Positions 7,465-13,502 of a stretch of DNA of 19,682 nucleotides are shown here, in pieces (within the stretch, counting starts at the first letter, position 1; each line of letters begins with the position of its first letter). Location of the stretch: positions 1 through 19,682 of the forward strand of contig CAZRGV010000117.1 of assembly GCA_964599655.1 (NCBI GenBank), in the 5' to 3' direction. Both the position numbers and the translations under genes were made by a program. The DNA comes from CAZRGV01 sp964599655. GTDB lineage: Bacteria > Planctomycetota > Planctomycetia > Isosphaerales > Isosphaeraceae. The notes under the pieces were generated by a model. The model saw only the letters and a list, made by a program, of their open reading frames with translations, did not search any database and was not told the DNA's origin.

Positions 7465-8676
7465 TCAGCGAGCCTGAGTTTCCGGGTTCCGCGGCCGGTC
7501 GAGCAGCATCATGACGAGCGACTGCTCCATCTCGCCGGGCTTGAAGCCGAACGGCCCTCGTCCGCTCTTGAACACGACCTTGCCGTCGCGGTCGATGACG
7601 TAGAGCCGGTCGGGCATGCCGCTGTAGGCGTTGCCGACGACATCGTTGATTTCGTCGACAAGAACGGGCATGTTCATTTCGAGAAGATTACTGCATTGAT
7701 CCGCGACGGCGGTCCGCTCCTCGAAGGTCTTGGGTTGTGCGACGGCGATCCCCGCGCGGTCGTTCGAACCCATCCGCCAGCCGTCGATCGGGTGTGCCTC
7801 GCGGACATACACGGCCAGGAATTCGACCTGGTCGCCGTACCGGCGTTGCAGGTCGTCGAGGGCCCCAAACTGGGACCGGAACGGCCCTCACGTGAAGCTT
7901 CCGAAGATGAGGACCACCGGCTTGTGGCCCCGGAAGTCGGCCAAGCGGACCGCGAGCGCTCCGTCGTGCGTCTTGAGCTGGAAGTCGGGGGCCAGTTCAC
8001 CGATGGCCGGACCCTCGCCCGACGAGCCAATTTCTCCCTGGAACAGGCCCTTGAGCAACATCCAGCGTGACGGTCCGCGGTCCTGCCTGGCCGAGGGCCT
8101 GGCCTGCCGCGACGGGGACGCGGCTCCGTAGAAGAGGTCGGCGAGGTCGTCCTGCGACAGGAATTCCTTGTCCTTGGTGGCCGTCTCGAAGAAGGCGTCC
8201 CACTCCTCGCGACTGATCCGACCGTTGCTGTTGCGATCGAACAGGCTGAATCGAGCCCTCGCCAGGGCGCGGCCCCGAAGAAAGGCGGAGTTCTCCGACC
8301 AGTCGAAGTCCTCGGCGGTCGCGGCGCCGTCGTGGTCGCGGTCGAGCCGGTCGAACAGGTCCTCGGGGCCCTCGAACTCCTCGGCGGTAATCGCGCCGTC
8401 GTGATCCTTGTCGTAGCGCGACGCGAGCCAGGACCAGTCGTAGCGACTCTGGGCGGGGTGGAACCAGCCCGAGCCCGGCCCCATTTCCGCCCCGTGTCGA
8501 AGAATCGACCAGAACATCTGGAGGAATTCGGGGATGTGCGGCCTGGCTCCCGGGGGCGTCTGGTTCTCGGCCAGGGCCCTCGCCGGAGGATCGGCCGCCC
8601 GGCTGGGCGTCGGCAACGCCCCCAGCACCAGCCCGGCGGCCAAAACATGCAATCTTGAACACGCTTGGAATCTCAT
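7465..8676 (-). CDS. Exported EF-hand/iodothyronine-deiodinase-like selenoprotein (in-frame TGA = Sec263)
   Basis: Read through the TGA at 7890-7888, this is one 403-residue protein. The N terminus is a signal peptide (probable cleavage after SRA, residue 27). Three EF-hand-type loops follow: DKDHDGAITAEE (89-100, canonical), DRDHDGAATAED (112-123, Asp at position 12) and DRNSNGRISREE (147-158). From about 226 there is a thioredoxin-fold domain (GELAPDFQLKTHDG, VVLIFGSFT). The TGA comes directly after FGSFT, and the same frame continues GPFRSQF, then FLAVYVREAHPIDGW, then RLYVIDRDGKVVFKSG up to TGA at 7467-7465. This matches the type I iodothyronine deiodinase family, in which FGSxT-Sec-PPF carries catalytic selenocysteine and EAHPxDGW holds an essential His. 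In bacteria the substrate is unknown, and a peroxiredoxin-like thiol reductase role is as likely as deiodination. The start ATG abuts the stop of the lipoprotein gene (TAGATG), indicating translational coupling. Alternative: a nonsense-mutated Cys homologue. Confidence 0.85.
7861..7877 (-). promoter_or_regulatory. Candidate bacterial SECIS hairpin
   Basis: On the minus strand, 11 nt after the in-frame TGA, GGTCCC (7877-7872) pairs with GGGGCC (7866-7861, one G-U) around loop AGTTT (7871-7867). The loop begins 17 nt after the TGA and has G as its second base, which fits the usual bacterial SECIS rules for distance and apical-loop G. A competing 7-bp helix, GAGGGCC (7889-7883) with GGCCCTC (7864-7858), includes the last two bases of the TGA itself. 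Pairing was done by eye, without energy calculation. Confidence 0.6.
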
Positions 8677-9105
8677 CTAGAAAACCTCTCGGAAGACGGT
8701 CGTCGAGGGACTTGTGCCCACGATGTAGGTCACGCGCTTCTGGATCGGACGACCCTTGGGGTCGCGAAGGGTCAATTCGACGGGGATGCGGAGATTGGCG
8801 TCGTCGTTCTTGCCGTCGTCGATCACCCGGTATTCGGCCAGGTCGAGACCCGCCTCCCAGTCCATGTCCTGCACGGTGATCGACGGCGAGCCAGTCAGGA
8901 GCGCTTCGGGCCGTCCGCCGTCCTTCCAGTGTTCCAGGGTGGTCCGAAGCGCCTTCCTGGCCTCCGGGGCATCCACGGGCGCCGCTCGCGGCGGGCCCGT
9001 GGAGCATCCCAGGTTCAGGGTACCGGCGACCAGAAGGCCAAGGCAAACGAGAATCGGCGACCAACGTCCTGACCTTCGCGTGATCGTGTCGGAATTTCTC
9101 TTCAT
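8677..9105 (-). CDS. Small lipoprotein, module copy 1
   Basis: A 142-residue protein with a lipoprotein signal (hydrophobic core ILVCLGLLVAGTL, Cys at residue 34 in NLGC). The mature part begins with a helical segment (ARKALRTTLEHWKDGGRPEAL), followed by beta-rich sequence (SITVQDMDWEAG, LAEYRVIDDGKND, IPVELTLRDPKGR, RVTYIVG). It is clearly paralogous to the lipoprotein at 11604-12020: both share the ARKAL...L..WK.G..P.AL segment, the D.DW..G..L..Y motif and a C-terminal strand pair. It sits between a DUF1559 gene (15 nt upstream) and the selenoprotein gene, whose ATG directly follows this TAG. Function unknown. Co-translation and membrane anchoring suggest that it partners one of its neighbours at the cell envelope. 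Confidence 0.85.
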   Translation of the reverse strand: MKRNSDTITRRSGRWSPILVCLGLLVAGTLNLGCSTGPPRAAPVDAPEARKALRTTLEHWKDGGRPEALLTGSPSITVQDMDWEAGLDLAEYRVIDDGKNDDANLRIPVELTLRDPKGRPIQKRVTYIVGTSPSTTVFREVF

Positions 9106-9120
9106 GACGGCGGCTCCCGA

Positions 9121-10094
9121 TCAGTACGTGCCCACGATNNNNNNNNNNCCGTTGCGCGTGCCAAGGGCGCGCCAGGTCGGCAGAGAGATCGAGTTCATCA
9201 CGAACCGGACCGAGCCGTCTCCCAGCAGCATGTTCACGCCGCCCGGATGCCGGCTGCTGGGCGGCATGGTCGCCCGGAGCACGGCCAGGAAGCCGCACGA
9301 GCGGCTGTTTGGCGGCGAGATGTGCTGATACGTCTGCTGGCCGTGGAGCCAGGGGGCTCCCATGAACAGGGGGAACTGGTTGGCCAGGTTGTTGATGTCG
9401 ATGGCCAGGCACTGCTGCATGGCCTCGTCCGGCGTCTCGGGCGAGGTCCGGCCGAGGAAGACGTCGGCGACGGGGCTGACGATCGCGTTGCTGCCGTCGG
9501 CCAGAAGCCGCTCGCTGAAGAGCGCCGTGTTGCTCGTGCCGTCGGAAAGTTCCGAGATCCGGACCGACCGGCCGTAGAAGAAGACACCGTTCGGAGCCGG
9601 CATGTTGGCGTTTGGACCGCTGGCATCTTGCCAGACGATGCTCGTTCCCTTGTTCGCGTCGTAGTTCGTCGCCGCTCCTCGCGCCGGCAAGCGATTCTCG
9701 AAGTCCGACGGGCAAAGCAGGCTGCTCAGGTTTGTCAGCCGGGCCGTGTCGTTGCCCGGATTGTCATAAGTGATCGAGAAGTTCACCGCGTTGTAGGTGT
9801 TGTTCTGTTCCAGGTAGGGCATCAACTGGCTGAGCGCCGAGTAGCTCGTGCCCGGAACCTGACCGATGGGGAACGAGCCGACCGCATCGTGGTAGTTGTG
9901 CAGGGCGATGCCCAGCTGCTTGAGGTTGTTGGTGCACTGNNNNNNNNNNNNNNNNNNNNNNNNNNNNNNNNNNNNNNNNNNNNNNNNNNNNNNNNNNNNN
10001 NNNNNNNNNNNNNNNNNNNNNNNNNNNNNNNNNNNNNNNTGATCGCGATGACCACGAGAAGCTCGATCAGTGTGAATCCTGGACGCGATCTCAT
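9121..10094 (-). CDS. DUF1559 pilin-like protein, module copy 1 (broken by two assembly gaps)
   Basis: The start MRSRPGFTLIELLVVIAI is a type IV prepilin-type methylation segment, cleaved before Phe by a prepilin peptidase in the wider family. The tail HPGGVNMLLGDGSVRFV is the typical DUF1559 end motif. The middle part (MMPYLEQNNTYNAVNF, then LLCPSDFENRLPARG, then ELSDGTSNTALFSE) is also standard. The gene contains 100 N (9940-10039) and 10 N (9139-9148). As written, the 100-N block puts the two halves in different frames, but a 65-nt gap, the length of the matching segment in the paralogue at 12105-13076, restores one frame. So the gene is probably intact in the organism. The start ATG (10094) has AAGGAA 8-9 nt upstream. 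Expected location: cell surface or periplasm, anchored by the N-terminal helix. Role unknown. Confidence 0.88.
9139..9148. other. Assembly gap, 10 N
   Basis: Run of ten N inside the C-terminal codons of the DUF1559 gene. Reading N as any base keeps the frame between RNG and IVGTY, so three residues plus one wobble base are unknown. Confidence 0.99.
9940..10039. other. Assembly gap, 100 N (placeholder)
   Basis: Exactly 100 N. Flanks 9885-9939 and 10040-10094 are identical to 12902-12956 and 13022-13076 in the paralogous gene, where only 65 nt lie between them. The round number and the frame break show that it is a scaffolding placeholder, not a measured length. Confidence 0.97.
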
Positions 10095-10105
10095 CTCACG
10101 TTTCC

Positions 10106-10122
10106 TTATCAATGAGTGATAA
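10106..10122. promoter_or_regulatory. AT-rich palindrome upstream of DUF1559 copy 1
   Basis: TTATCA (10106-10111) and TGATAA (10117-10122) are perfect arms around ATGAG, 12 nt before the start at 10094, in the 55-bp gap after the AhpD-like gene. It overlaps the AAGGAA ribosome-binding region on the minus strand, so it could be an operator or a hairpin that modulates translation. Confidence 0.35.
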
Positions 10123-10149
10123 ATTGAGGTCAGAAAGGTACTCATGGTG

Positions 10150-11526
10150 TCACTCTTCCAGCCGGAGGCCGCTGGCCTCGGTAAGGCGGTCGAAGAAGGC
10201 GGCTTCGGTGACCTGGTAGATGATCTCGGCGACCTTCCGGTCGTCGAAGCGCTCGCGAAGCCGCTGCACGTCCTCGTCGTCGATCAGAGCGGGGTCGACG
10301 GTGAGCTTCCGGGCGAACCGGACGATCTCGCGGTCGGTCTCGGAGGAAAGGACCTCGGGGTCATCCAGGACGAAAATCTGAGCATCCGAGAAACCAAGTG
10401 CATGCAGACGTTTCCGTGCATGCCCGAGCGCGTACCAGGCGCGGTCGTTGCGGGCGCCGACCCAGGCGATGATGGCCTTGGTGCGGGCATCCAGCGTGCC
10501 CCGCTCGATCGACGCGAGGTGGGAGGCAATCCGGCCCGAGCCGGCCTTTGGGAAGACGGCCAGCAGGCGGATCCATTGCGGCGCGGGACCGTCGGCCGCG
10601 TCGCCCCAGGCAGCCCGGGTCGCCGACTCGTCCGCGAGCTTCAGCCGAGGCGTCCGCGTCCTGGCGGCGTCGAGAGCTGCCTCGACCTCGGCTCGCGATT
10701 CGAGCGCGGGGCGTCGACGAGAGACGGGGGTCGTCAGCCCCTTGGCGGCGGCGCCGGAGCCGATCGGCGCGATTCTCGTTTGCATCGAAAGGTATTTCGG
10801 TGATGTTGGCGTGAGGTAGACGCGGTGCGGCTCCTGCGGGATTCGCAGGGCGCCGGTCCAGCGATTCATGGCGTTGAAGCCGGCGACCGAGAGGATGATC
10901 TCGGTGATCTGGGAATCGTTGTAGTGCGTTCGGAGGGCATCGATGTCGGCGTCGTTGATGGTCTGTGGCGCGAAGCTCAGTTTCTTGGTGAAGGCGAAGG
11001 CCGCGCGATGGGCCTCGTCGAACTCGGACCAGTCGCCATCCAGGGCCGCGATCTCGTCATCGGTTAGGCCGCTGGCGGCGAGCTTCGACTCCTGGTGGCC
11101 CAGACAATAGGTGCAGTTATTCCCTCGTGAGACGATCCAGAAGAGGGTCGTCTGGAACGGGTAGCCGAGCGTCATGTTCGGGTCGGGTTCGCGTCCGGGG
11201 CCTCCCGACCGGCGCTGGCTGTCGATGTTGTACGCGGAGAGGTAGTAGCTCCGCATCCGCCCGTTGTTGACGATCCCGCCTCCCAAGCCACCGTCGGGCG
11301 CGTTCTTGGCGGCCTCGGCGGCTCGGGCTTTCTGCTCCTCGGTCAGGGGCGGCAGCGGCAGGCGAGGGGTCGCTTGCTTCGAGCCCTCCAGAGCATTCTT
11401 CACGTCCTCGCGCGTCAATGGGACGGGCGGCGGGCTCGAAGCGGCCTTCGGCTCATCGGCCGAGGCCACGCGGCCAAGGCTGAGGGCAAGCGATAGGGCG
11501 GCGATCGCCTTGGTTCGGAAGGTCAT
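10150..11526 (-). CDS. Exported tandem AhpD-like (carboxymuconolactone decarboxylase family) protein
   Basis: A 458-residue protein. The ATG at 11526 is chosen because AAGGAG lies about 10 nt upstream and a signal peptide follows (MTFRTKAIAALSLALSLGRVASA). After a Pro/Ala-rich stretch comes a first all-helical peroxidase-related domain (about 90-240) with the redox motif CTYC (Cys138, Cys141) and His144, the CxxC-x2-H pattern of AhpD. Characteristic following helices are DEAHRAAFAFTKKL and ITEIILSVAGFNAMNRW. A second domain (about 310-450) repeats the fold (KAIIAWVGARNDRAWYALGH, then DREIVRFARKL, then KVAEIIYQVTEAAFFDRL), but AWYA (363-366) replaces CxxC while the His is kept, so it is probably structural. 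Family members reduce peroxides with thiol partners. It takes the redox slot of the second module copy. Frame upstream of 11526 is out-of-frame read of the lipoprotein gene. Confidence 0.85.
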   Translation of the reverse strand: MTFRTKAIAALSLALSLGRVASADEPKAASSPPPVPLTREDVKNALEGSKQATPRLPLPPLTEEQKARAAEAAKNAPDGGLGGGIVNNGRMRSYYLSAYNIDSQRRSGGPGREPDPNMTLGYPFQTTLFWIVSRGNNCTYCLGHQESKLAASGLTDDEIAALDGDWSEFDEAHRAAFAFTKKLSFAPQTINDADIDALRTHYNDSQITEIILSVAGFNAMNRWTGALRIPQEPHRVYLTPTSPKYLSMQTRIAPIGSGAAAKGLTTPVSRRRPALESRAEVEAALDAARTRTPRLKLADESATRAAWGDAADGPAPQWIRLLAVFPKAGSGRIASHLASIERGTLDARTKAIIAWVGARNDRAWYALGHARKRLHALGFSDAQIFVLDDPEVLSSETDREIVRFARKLTVDPALIDDEDVQRLRERFDDRKVAEIIYQVTEAAFFDRLTEASGLRLEE

Positions 11527-11564
11527 GATGCAAGTTCTCCTTGTGGGGATGGACCCGGCATTCC

Positions 11565-11594
11565 CGGCTCGGCGGTCACTGCGCCGCCGAGCCG
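11565..11594 (-). terminator. Intercistronic 11-bp hairpin
   Basis: CGGCTCGGCGG (11565-11575) and CCGCCGAGCCG (11584-11594) are perfect 11-bp arms with an 8-nt loop. The stem begins 9 nt after the lipoprotein stop and ends about 20 nt before the SD of the AhpD-like gene. With no T tract downstream it may attenuate, or stabilise an mRNA end, rather than terminate fully. Confidence 0.6.
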
Positions 11595-11603
11595 AAGGCG
11601 GCG

Positions 11604-12020
11604 TCAGTCGTCGAGGTCCTGCCGGGCGATCACGGGCGGATCTCCGGCGTTGATGACATAGTTGATGGTCTTCTTCACCGCCTTGCCACGCGGCGTCTTG
11701 AGTTCGAGCGAGACGGTCTGCTGGACGTTGTGGCCGAGCGGGTAGCCGTCGCCCACCAGTTCGTAGCCGACCAGGGTCGAGCCTTCGGACCAGTCGCGGT
11801 CGAGGACGTGAAGCGGGGGTGTCGCGGTCACCAGGGCGTCGGGCTGTACTCCTTGTTTCCAGGCATCGAGGGCCGTCGTGAGGGCCTTCCGCGCCTCGAA
11901 TGGCTCCGCTGCGGGCGGCAGCGAGTTGGAGCAACCGGTCAGCGTCGCGAGGGTCAGGGCCAGGGTCAGGGCGCGGACCGGCCGGAGTCGGCGTCGTGAG
12001 TGTCGTTGTGGAAATAACAT
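11604..12020 (-). CDS. Small lipoprotein, module copy 2
   Basis: A 138-residue paralogue of the lipoprotein at 8677-9105. The signal (RLRPVRALTLALTLATLTGC) has its lipobox Cys at residue 30. The mature part shows the same order: ARKALTTALDAWKQGVQPDAL, VLDRDWSEGSTLVGYELVGDG, a beta pair (VSLELKTPRGK) and KKTINYVINAGDPPV. Identity between the two copies is moderate by eye, so the duplication is not recent or the proteins diverge quickly. It lies 84 nt after the DUF1559 gene and 77 nt before the AhpD-like gene. Likely location: periplasmic face of a membrane. Function unknown. Confidence 0.85.
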   Translation of the reverse strand: MLFPQRHSRRRLRPVRALTLALTLATLTGCSNSLPPAAEPFEARKALTTALDAWKQGVQPDALVTATPPLHVLDRDWSEGSTLVGYELVGDGYPLGHNVQQTVSLELKTPRGKAVKKTINYVINAGDPPVIARQDLDD

Positions 12021-12051
12021 GACTCGATCAACTCCTTTGAGAAGCCGAGAT

Positions 12052-12084
12052 CCCCGACCGGCGAGTCCGCAATGCCGCTCGGGG
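12052..12084 (-). repeat. Intercistronic stem-loop after DUF1559 copy 2
   Basis: CCCCGA (12052-12057) pairs with TCGGGG (12079-12084), and CGGC (12059-12062) with GCCG (12074-12077), separated by one C-C mismatch and capped by an 11-nt loop. It sits between the DUF1559 stop and the lipoprotein start, so it could set the relative expression of the two genes. Confidence 0.45.
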
Positions 12085-12104
12085 AGGGCCGGACGTGCTG
12101 CCGA

Positions 12105-13076
12105 TCACAACTGGTCGGCGCTGATCACCTCGCCCAGGTTTCGCGAGCCCATGGCGCGCCAGACCGGCCGGGCGATCGTGTCCTTGATGAACTTCACCGA
12201 GCCGTCGCCGGTCAGCACGTTCACCCCGCCGGGGTGCTGGCTGTTGGCGGTCGTCGAGATCCGTTGAGGTGGGAACATGCAAGAACGTGTGTTCGGTGTC
12301 GAGACGTGGTAGTACAGGGTCGTGGAATGGTAGCCGTAGATCCAGGGAGCCCCGACGTCCGACACTCCTTGGAATGCGATATTGCGCCAGTCGAAGCTCT
12401 GGCAGAGCTGGATCGCCTCGTCCTGCGTGTTGGGATAGGTGCCGGGCCGGAAGGTGTCGCTACGGTCGGTGGCGAGCCCCTGGTTGAAGTCCCCCTTGAT
12501 GTGCTCGCTGAAGAGCGCCGTGTTGCTCGTGCCGTCGGTGGCATCGTGAATCCCCTTCGTCTCGTTGGACCAGAAGAGGCCGTTGGGCGGGGCCATGCCG
12601 GCGTTGACGGGATTCGAGCCGCTGGGGTTGTAGCCGAAAAGGAACATCGAGCCCTCGCAGGCCCGGTAGTTGTTGCCCGCGTAGCCGACAGGGACCTGGG
12701 TCACCGGATCGGACGGGCAGAGAAACGAGCTGAGGGTCGTGGCGCGGATCGTGGCGTTGGGGTCATAGCCCGCAGAGGTCGGATTCCAGCTCAGGCTGAA
12801 GTTGATGGCGTCGAAGAGGGGCTTCTGCTCAAGGTACGGCAAGATCCGGCTGTGGACCGAGAACCCGCCCGGTCCTCGCGACATGGCGAAGACCTTGTTG
12901 ACATCGTGGTAGTTGTGCAGGGCGATGCCCAGCTGCTTGAGGTTGTTGGTGCACTGCGCTCGCCTCGCCGCCTCACGCGCCGCCTGCACGGCCGGCAGCA
13001 GCAGGGCAATCAGAACGCCGATGATCGCGATGACCACGAGAAGCTCGATCAGTGTGAATCCTGGACGCGATCTCAT
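12105..13076 (-). CDS. DUF1559 pilin-like protein, module copy 2 (intact)
   Basis: A 323-residue protein. The N terminus MRSRPGFTLIELLVVIAIIG, then VLIALLLPAVQAAREAARR, is the long hydrophobic helix of type IV pseudopilins, with the G-F-T-L-I-E processing site at residues 6-11. It continues CTNNLKQLGIALHNYHD (a DUF1559 hallmark), LPYLEQKPLFDAINF, FLCPSDP, DGTSNTALFSEH, and ends with HPGGVNVLTGDGSVKFI. All landmarks are present at the family's usual length. Planctomycete genomes carry many such genes, presumed to be surface or secretion-associated, but their role is not established. The ATG at 13076 has AAGGA upstream (ATAAGGATTACGTGAT). It opens the probable six-gene minus-strand operon that ends at 7465. 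Confidence 0.95.
   Translation of the reverse strand: MRSRPGFTLIELLVVIAIIGVLIALLLPAVQAAREAARRAQCTNNLKQLGIALHNYHDVNKVFAMSRGPGGFSVHSRILPYLEQKPLFDAINFSLSWNPTSAGYDPNATIRATTLSSFLCPSDPVTQVPVGYAGNNYRACEGSMFLFGYNPSGSNPVNAGMAPPNGLFWSNETKGIHDATDGTSNTALFSEHIKGDFNQGLATDRSDTFRPGTYPNTQDEAIQLCQSFDWRNIAFQGVSDVGAPWIYGYHSTTLYYHVSTPNTRSCMFPPQRISTTANSQHPGGVNVLTGDGSVKFIKDTIARPVWRAMGSRNLGEVISADQL
12902..13076. repeat. 5' coding repeat shared with 9885-10094
   Basis: Two 55-nt blocks (12902-12956 and 13022-13076) are base-for-base identical to 9885-9939 and 10040-10094. The central 65 nt fall in the N gap of the other copy. A third identical 36-nt block is at 12503-12538 and 9510-9545, encoding the DGTSNTALFSE region. 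The rest of the two genes differs clearly. Confidence 0.95.
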
Positions 13077-13093
13077 ATCACGTAATCCTTATT

Positions 13094-13135
13094 AAATGAT
13101 GATCAAATGATGTAATGATAGATCGTGGAACGATC
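13094..13135. promoter_or_regulatory. AT-rich repeat cluster upstream of the operon
   Basis: AAATGATG occurs twice with an 11-bp period (13094-13101 and 13105-13112), followed by the palindrome GATCGT-GGA-ACGATC (13121-13135). This lies 18-59 bp before the first gene of the minus-strand operon. An AT-rich, one-turn-spaced repeat here fits a promoter/operator area. No -35/-10 pair is convincing. Confidence 0.4.
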
Positions 13136-13140
13136 CCGGA

Positions 13141-13180
13141 CCGCCGGCCAAGCGCAGCGCAAGGCGCCGCGCGCCGGCGG
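13141..13180 (-). terminator. GC-rich stem-loop between the 36-aa ORF and the operon
   Basis: CCGCCGGC (13141-13148) and GCCGGCGG (13173-13180) form a perfect 8-bp stem over a 24-nt loop that is itself rich in GCGC. On the minus strand it follows the stop at 13225 by 45 nt. No T tract follows. Confidence 0.45.
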
Positions 13181-13224
13181 AGGATTCCACGGGACGATCT
13201 GTCGAACGGTCCGGACCGGGCCCG

Positions 13225-13335
13225 TCAGCCGAGGAGCAACGTGCTCATGGTGGCCAGGGTTGTGCCGACGATGGCCAGCGTGGCCATCAAGGCGAACCGG
13301 TCTTCAATCCGGTCGACGAGGTTCTTGAGGGTCAT
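13225..13335 (-). CDS. Putative 36-aa single-helix membrane peptide
   Basis: ATG at 13335, TGA at 13225. The sequence is MTLKNLVDRIEDRFALMATL followed by AIVGTTLATMSTLLLG: an amphipathic charged start, then a hydrophobic helix of about 20 residues. An AAAGGGCGG stretch a few nt upstream could serve as a ribosome-binding site. The frame is open further upstream to 13917, but that part is Arg/Pro-rich and out of frame with the credible gene at 13503-13952, so only the short version is supported. Function unknown. Possible regulatory or accessory membrane peptide, or a chance ORF. Confidence 0.45.
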   Translation of the reverse strand: MTLKNLVDRIEDRFALMATLAIVGTTLATMSTLLLG

Positions 13336-13502
13336 GAGTCCGCCCTTTGCCTTCGGGAAAAGGAATGGAAGGATTGACGGATGACAGCGCGCTGGGAAGA
13401 CGAACCTCGGGACGTGCCGGCCGTTCGATGTCCGCGCCGGGCCCTGGAGCGGGCCAAACGGACCGGGAGCATCGCGGAGCGGGGCACGCCAACGAGTCGT
13501 CG

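Noticed and set aside
7888..7890. Simple pseudogene or two separate genes at the deiodinase-like locus
   Set aside because: The downstream piece has no credible start of its own before family sequence begins (GPFRSQF directly follows the TGA). It stays in frame and lacks further damage, and the TGA falls exactly on the family's Sec residue.
7997..9715. Minus-strand open frame of 572 codons across three genes
   Set aside because: It crosses the EF-hand gene, lipoprotein and DUF1559 gene out of frame and contains a run of unknown residues.
12072..13085. Plus-strand open frame of 337 codons opposite DUF1559 copy 2
   Set aside because: The minus strand encodes all DUF1559 landmarks. The plus frame is the usual high-GC mirror.
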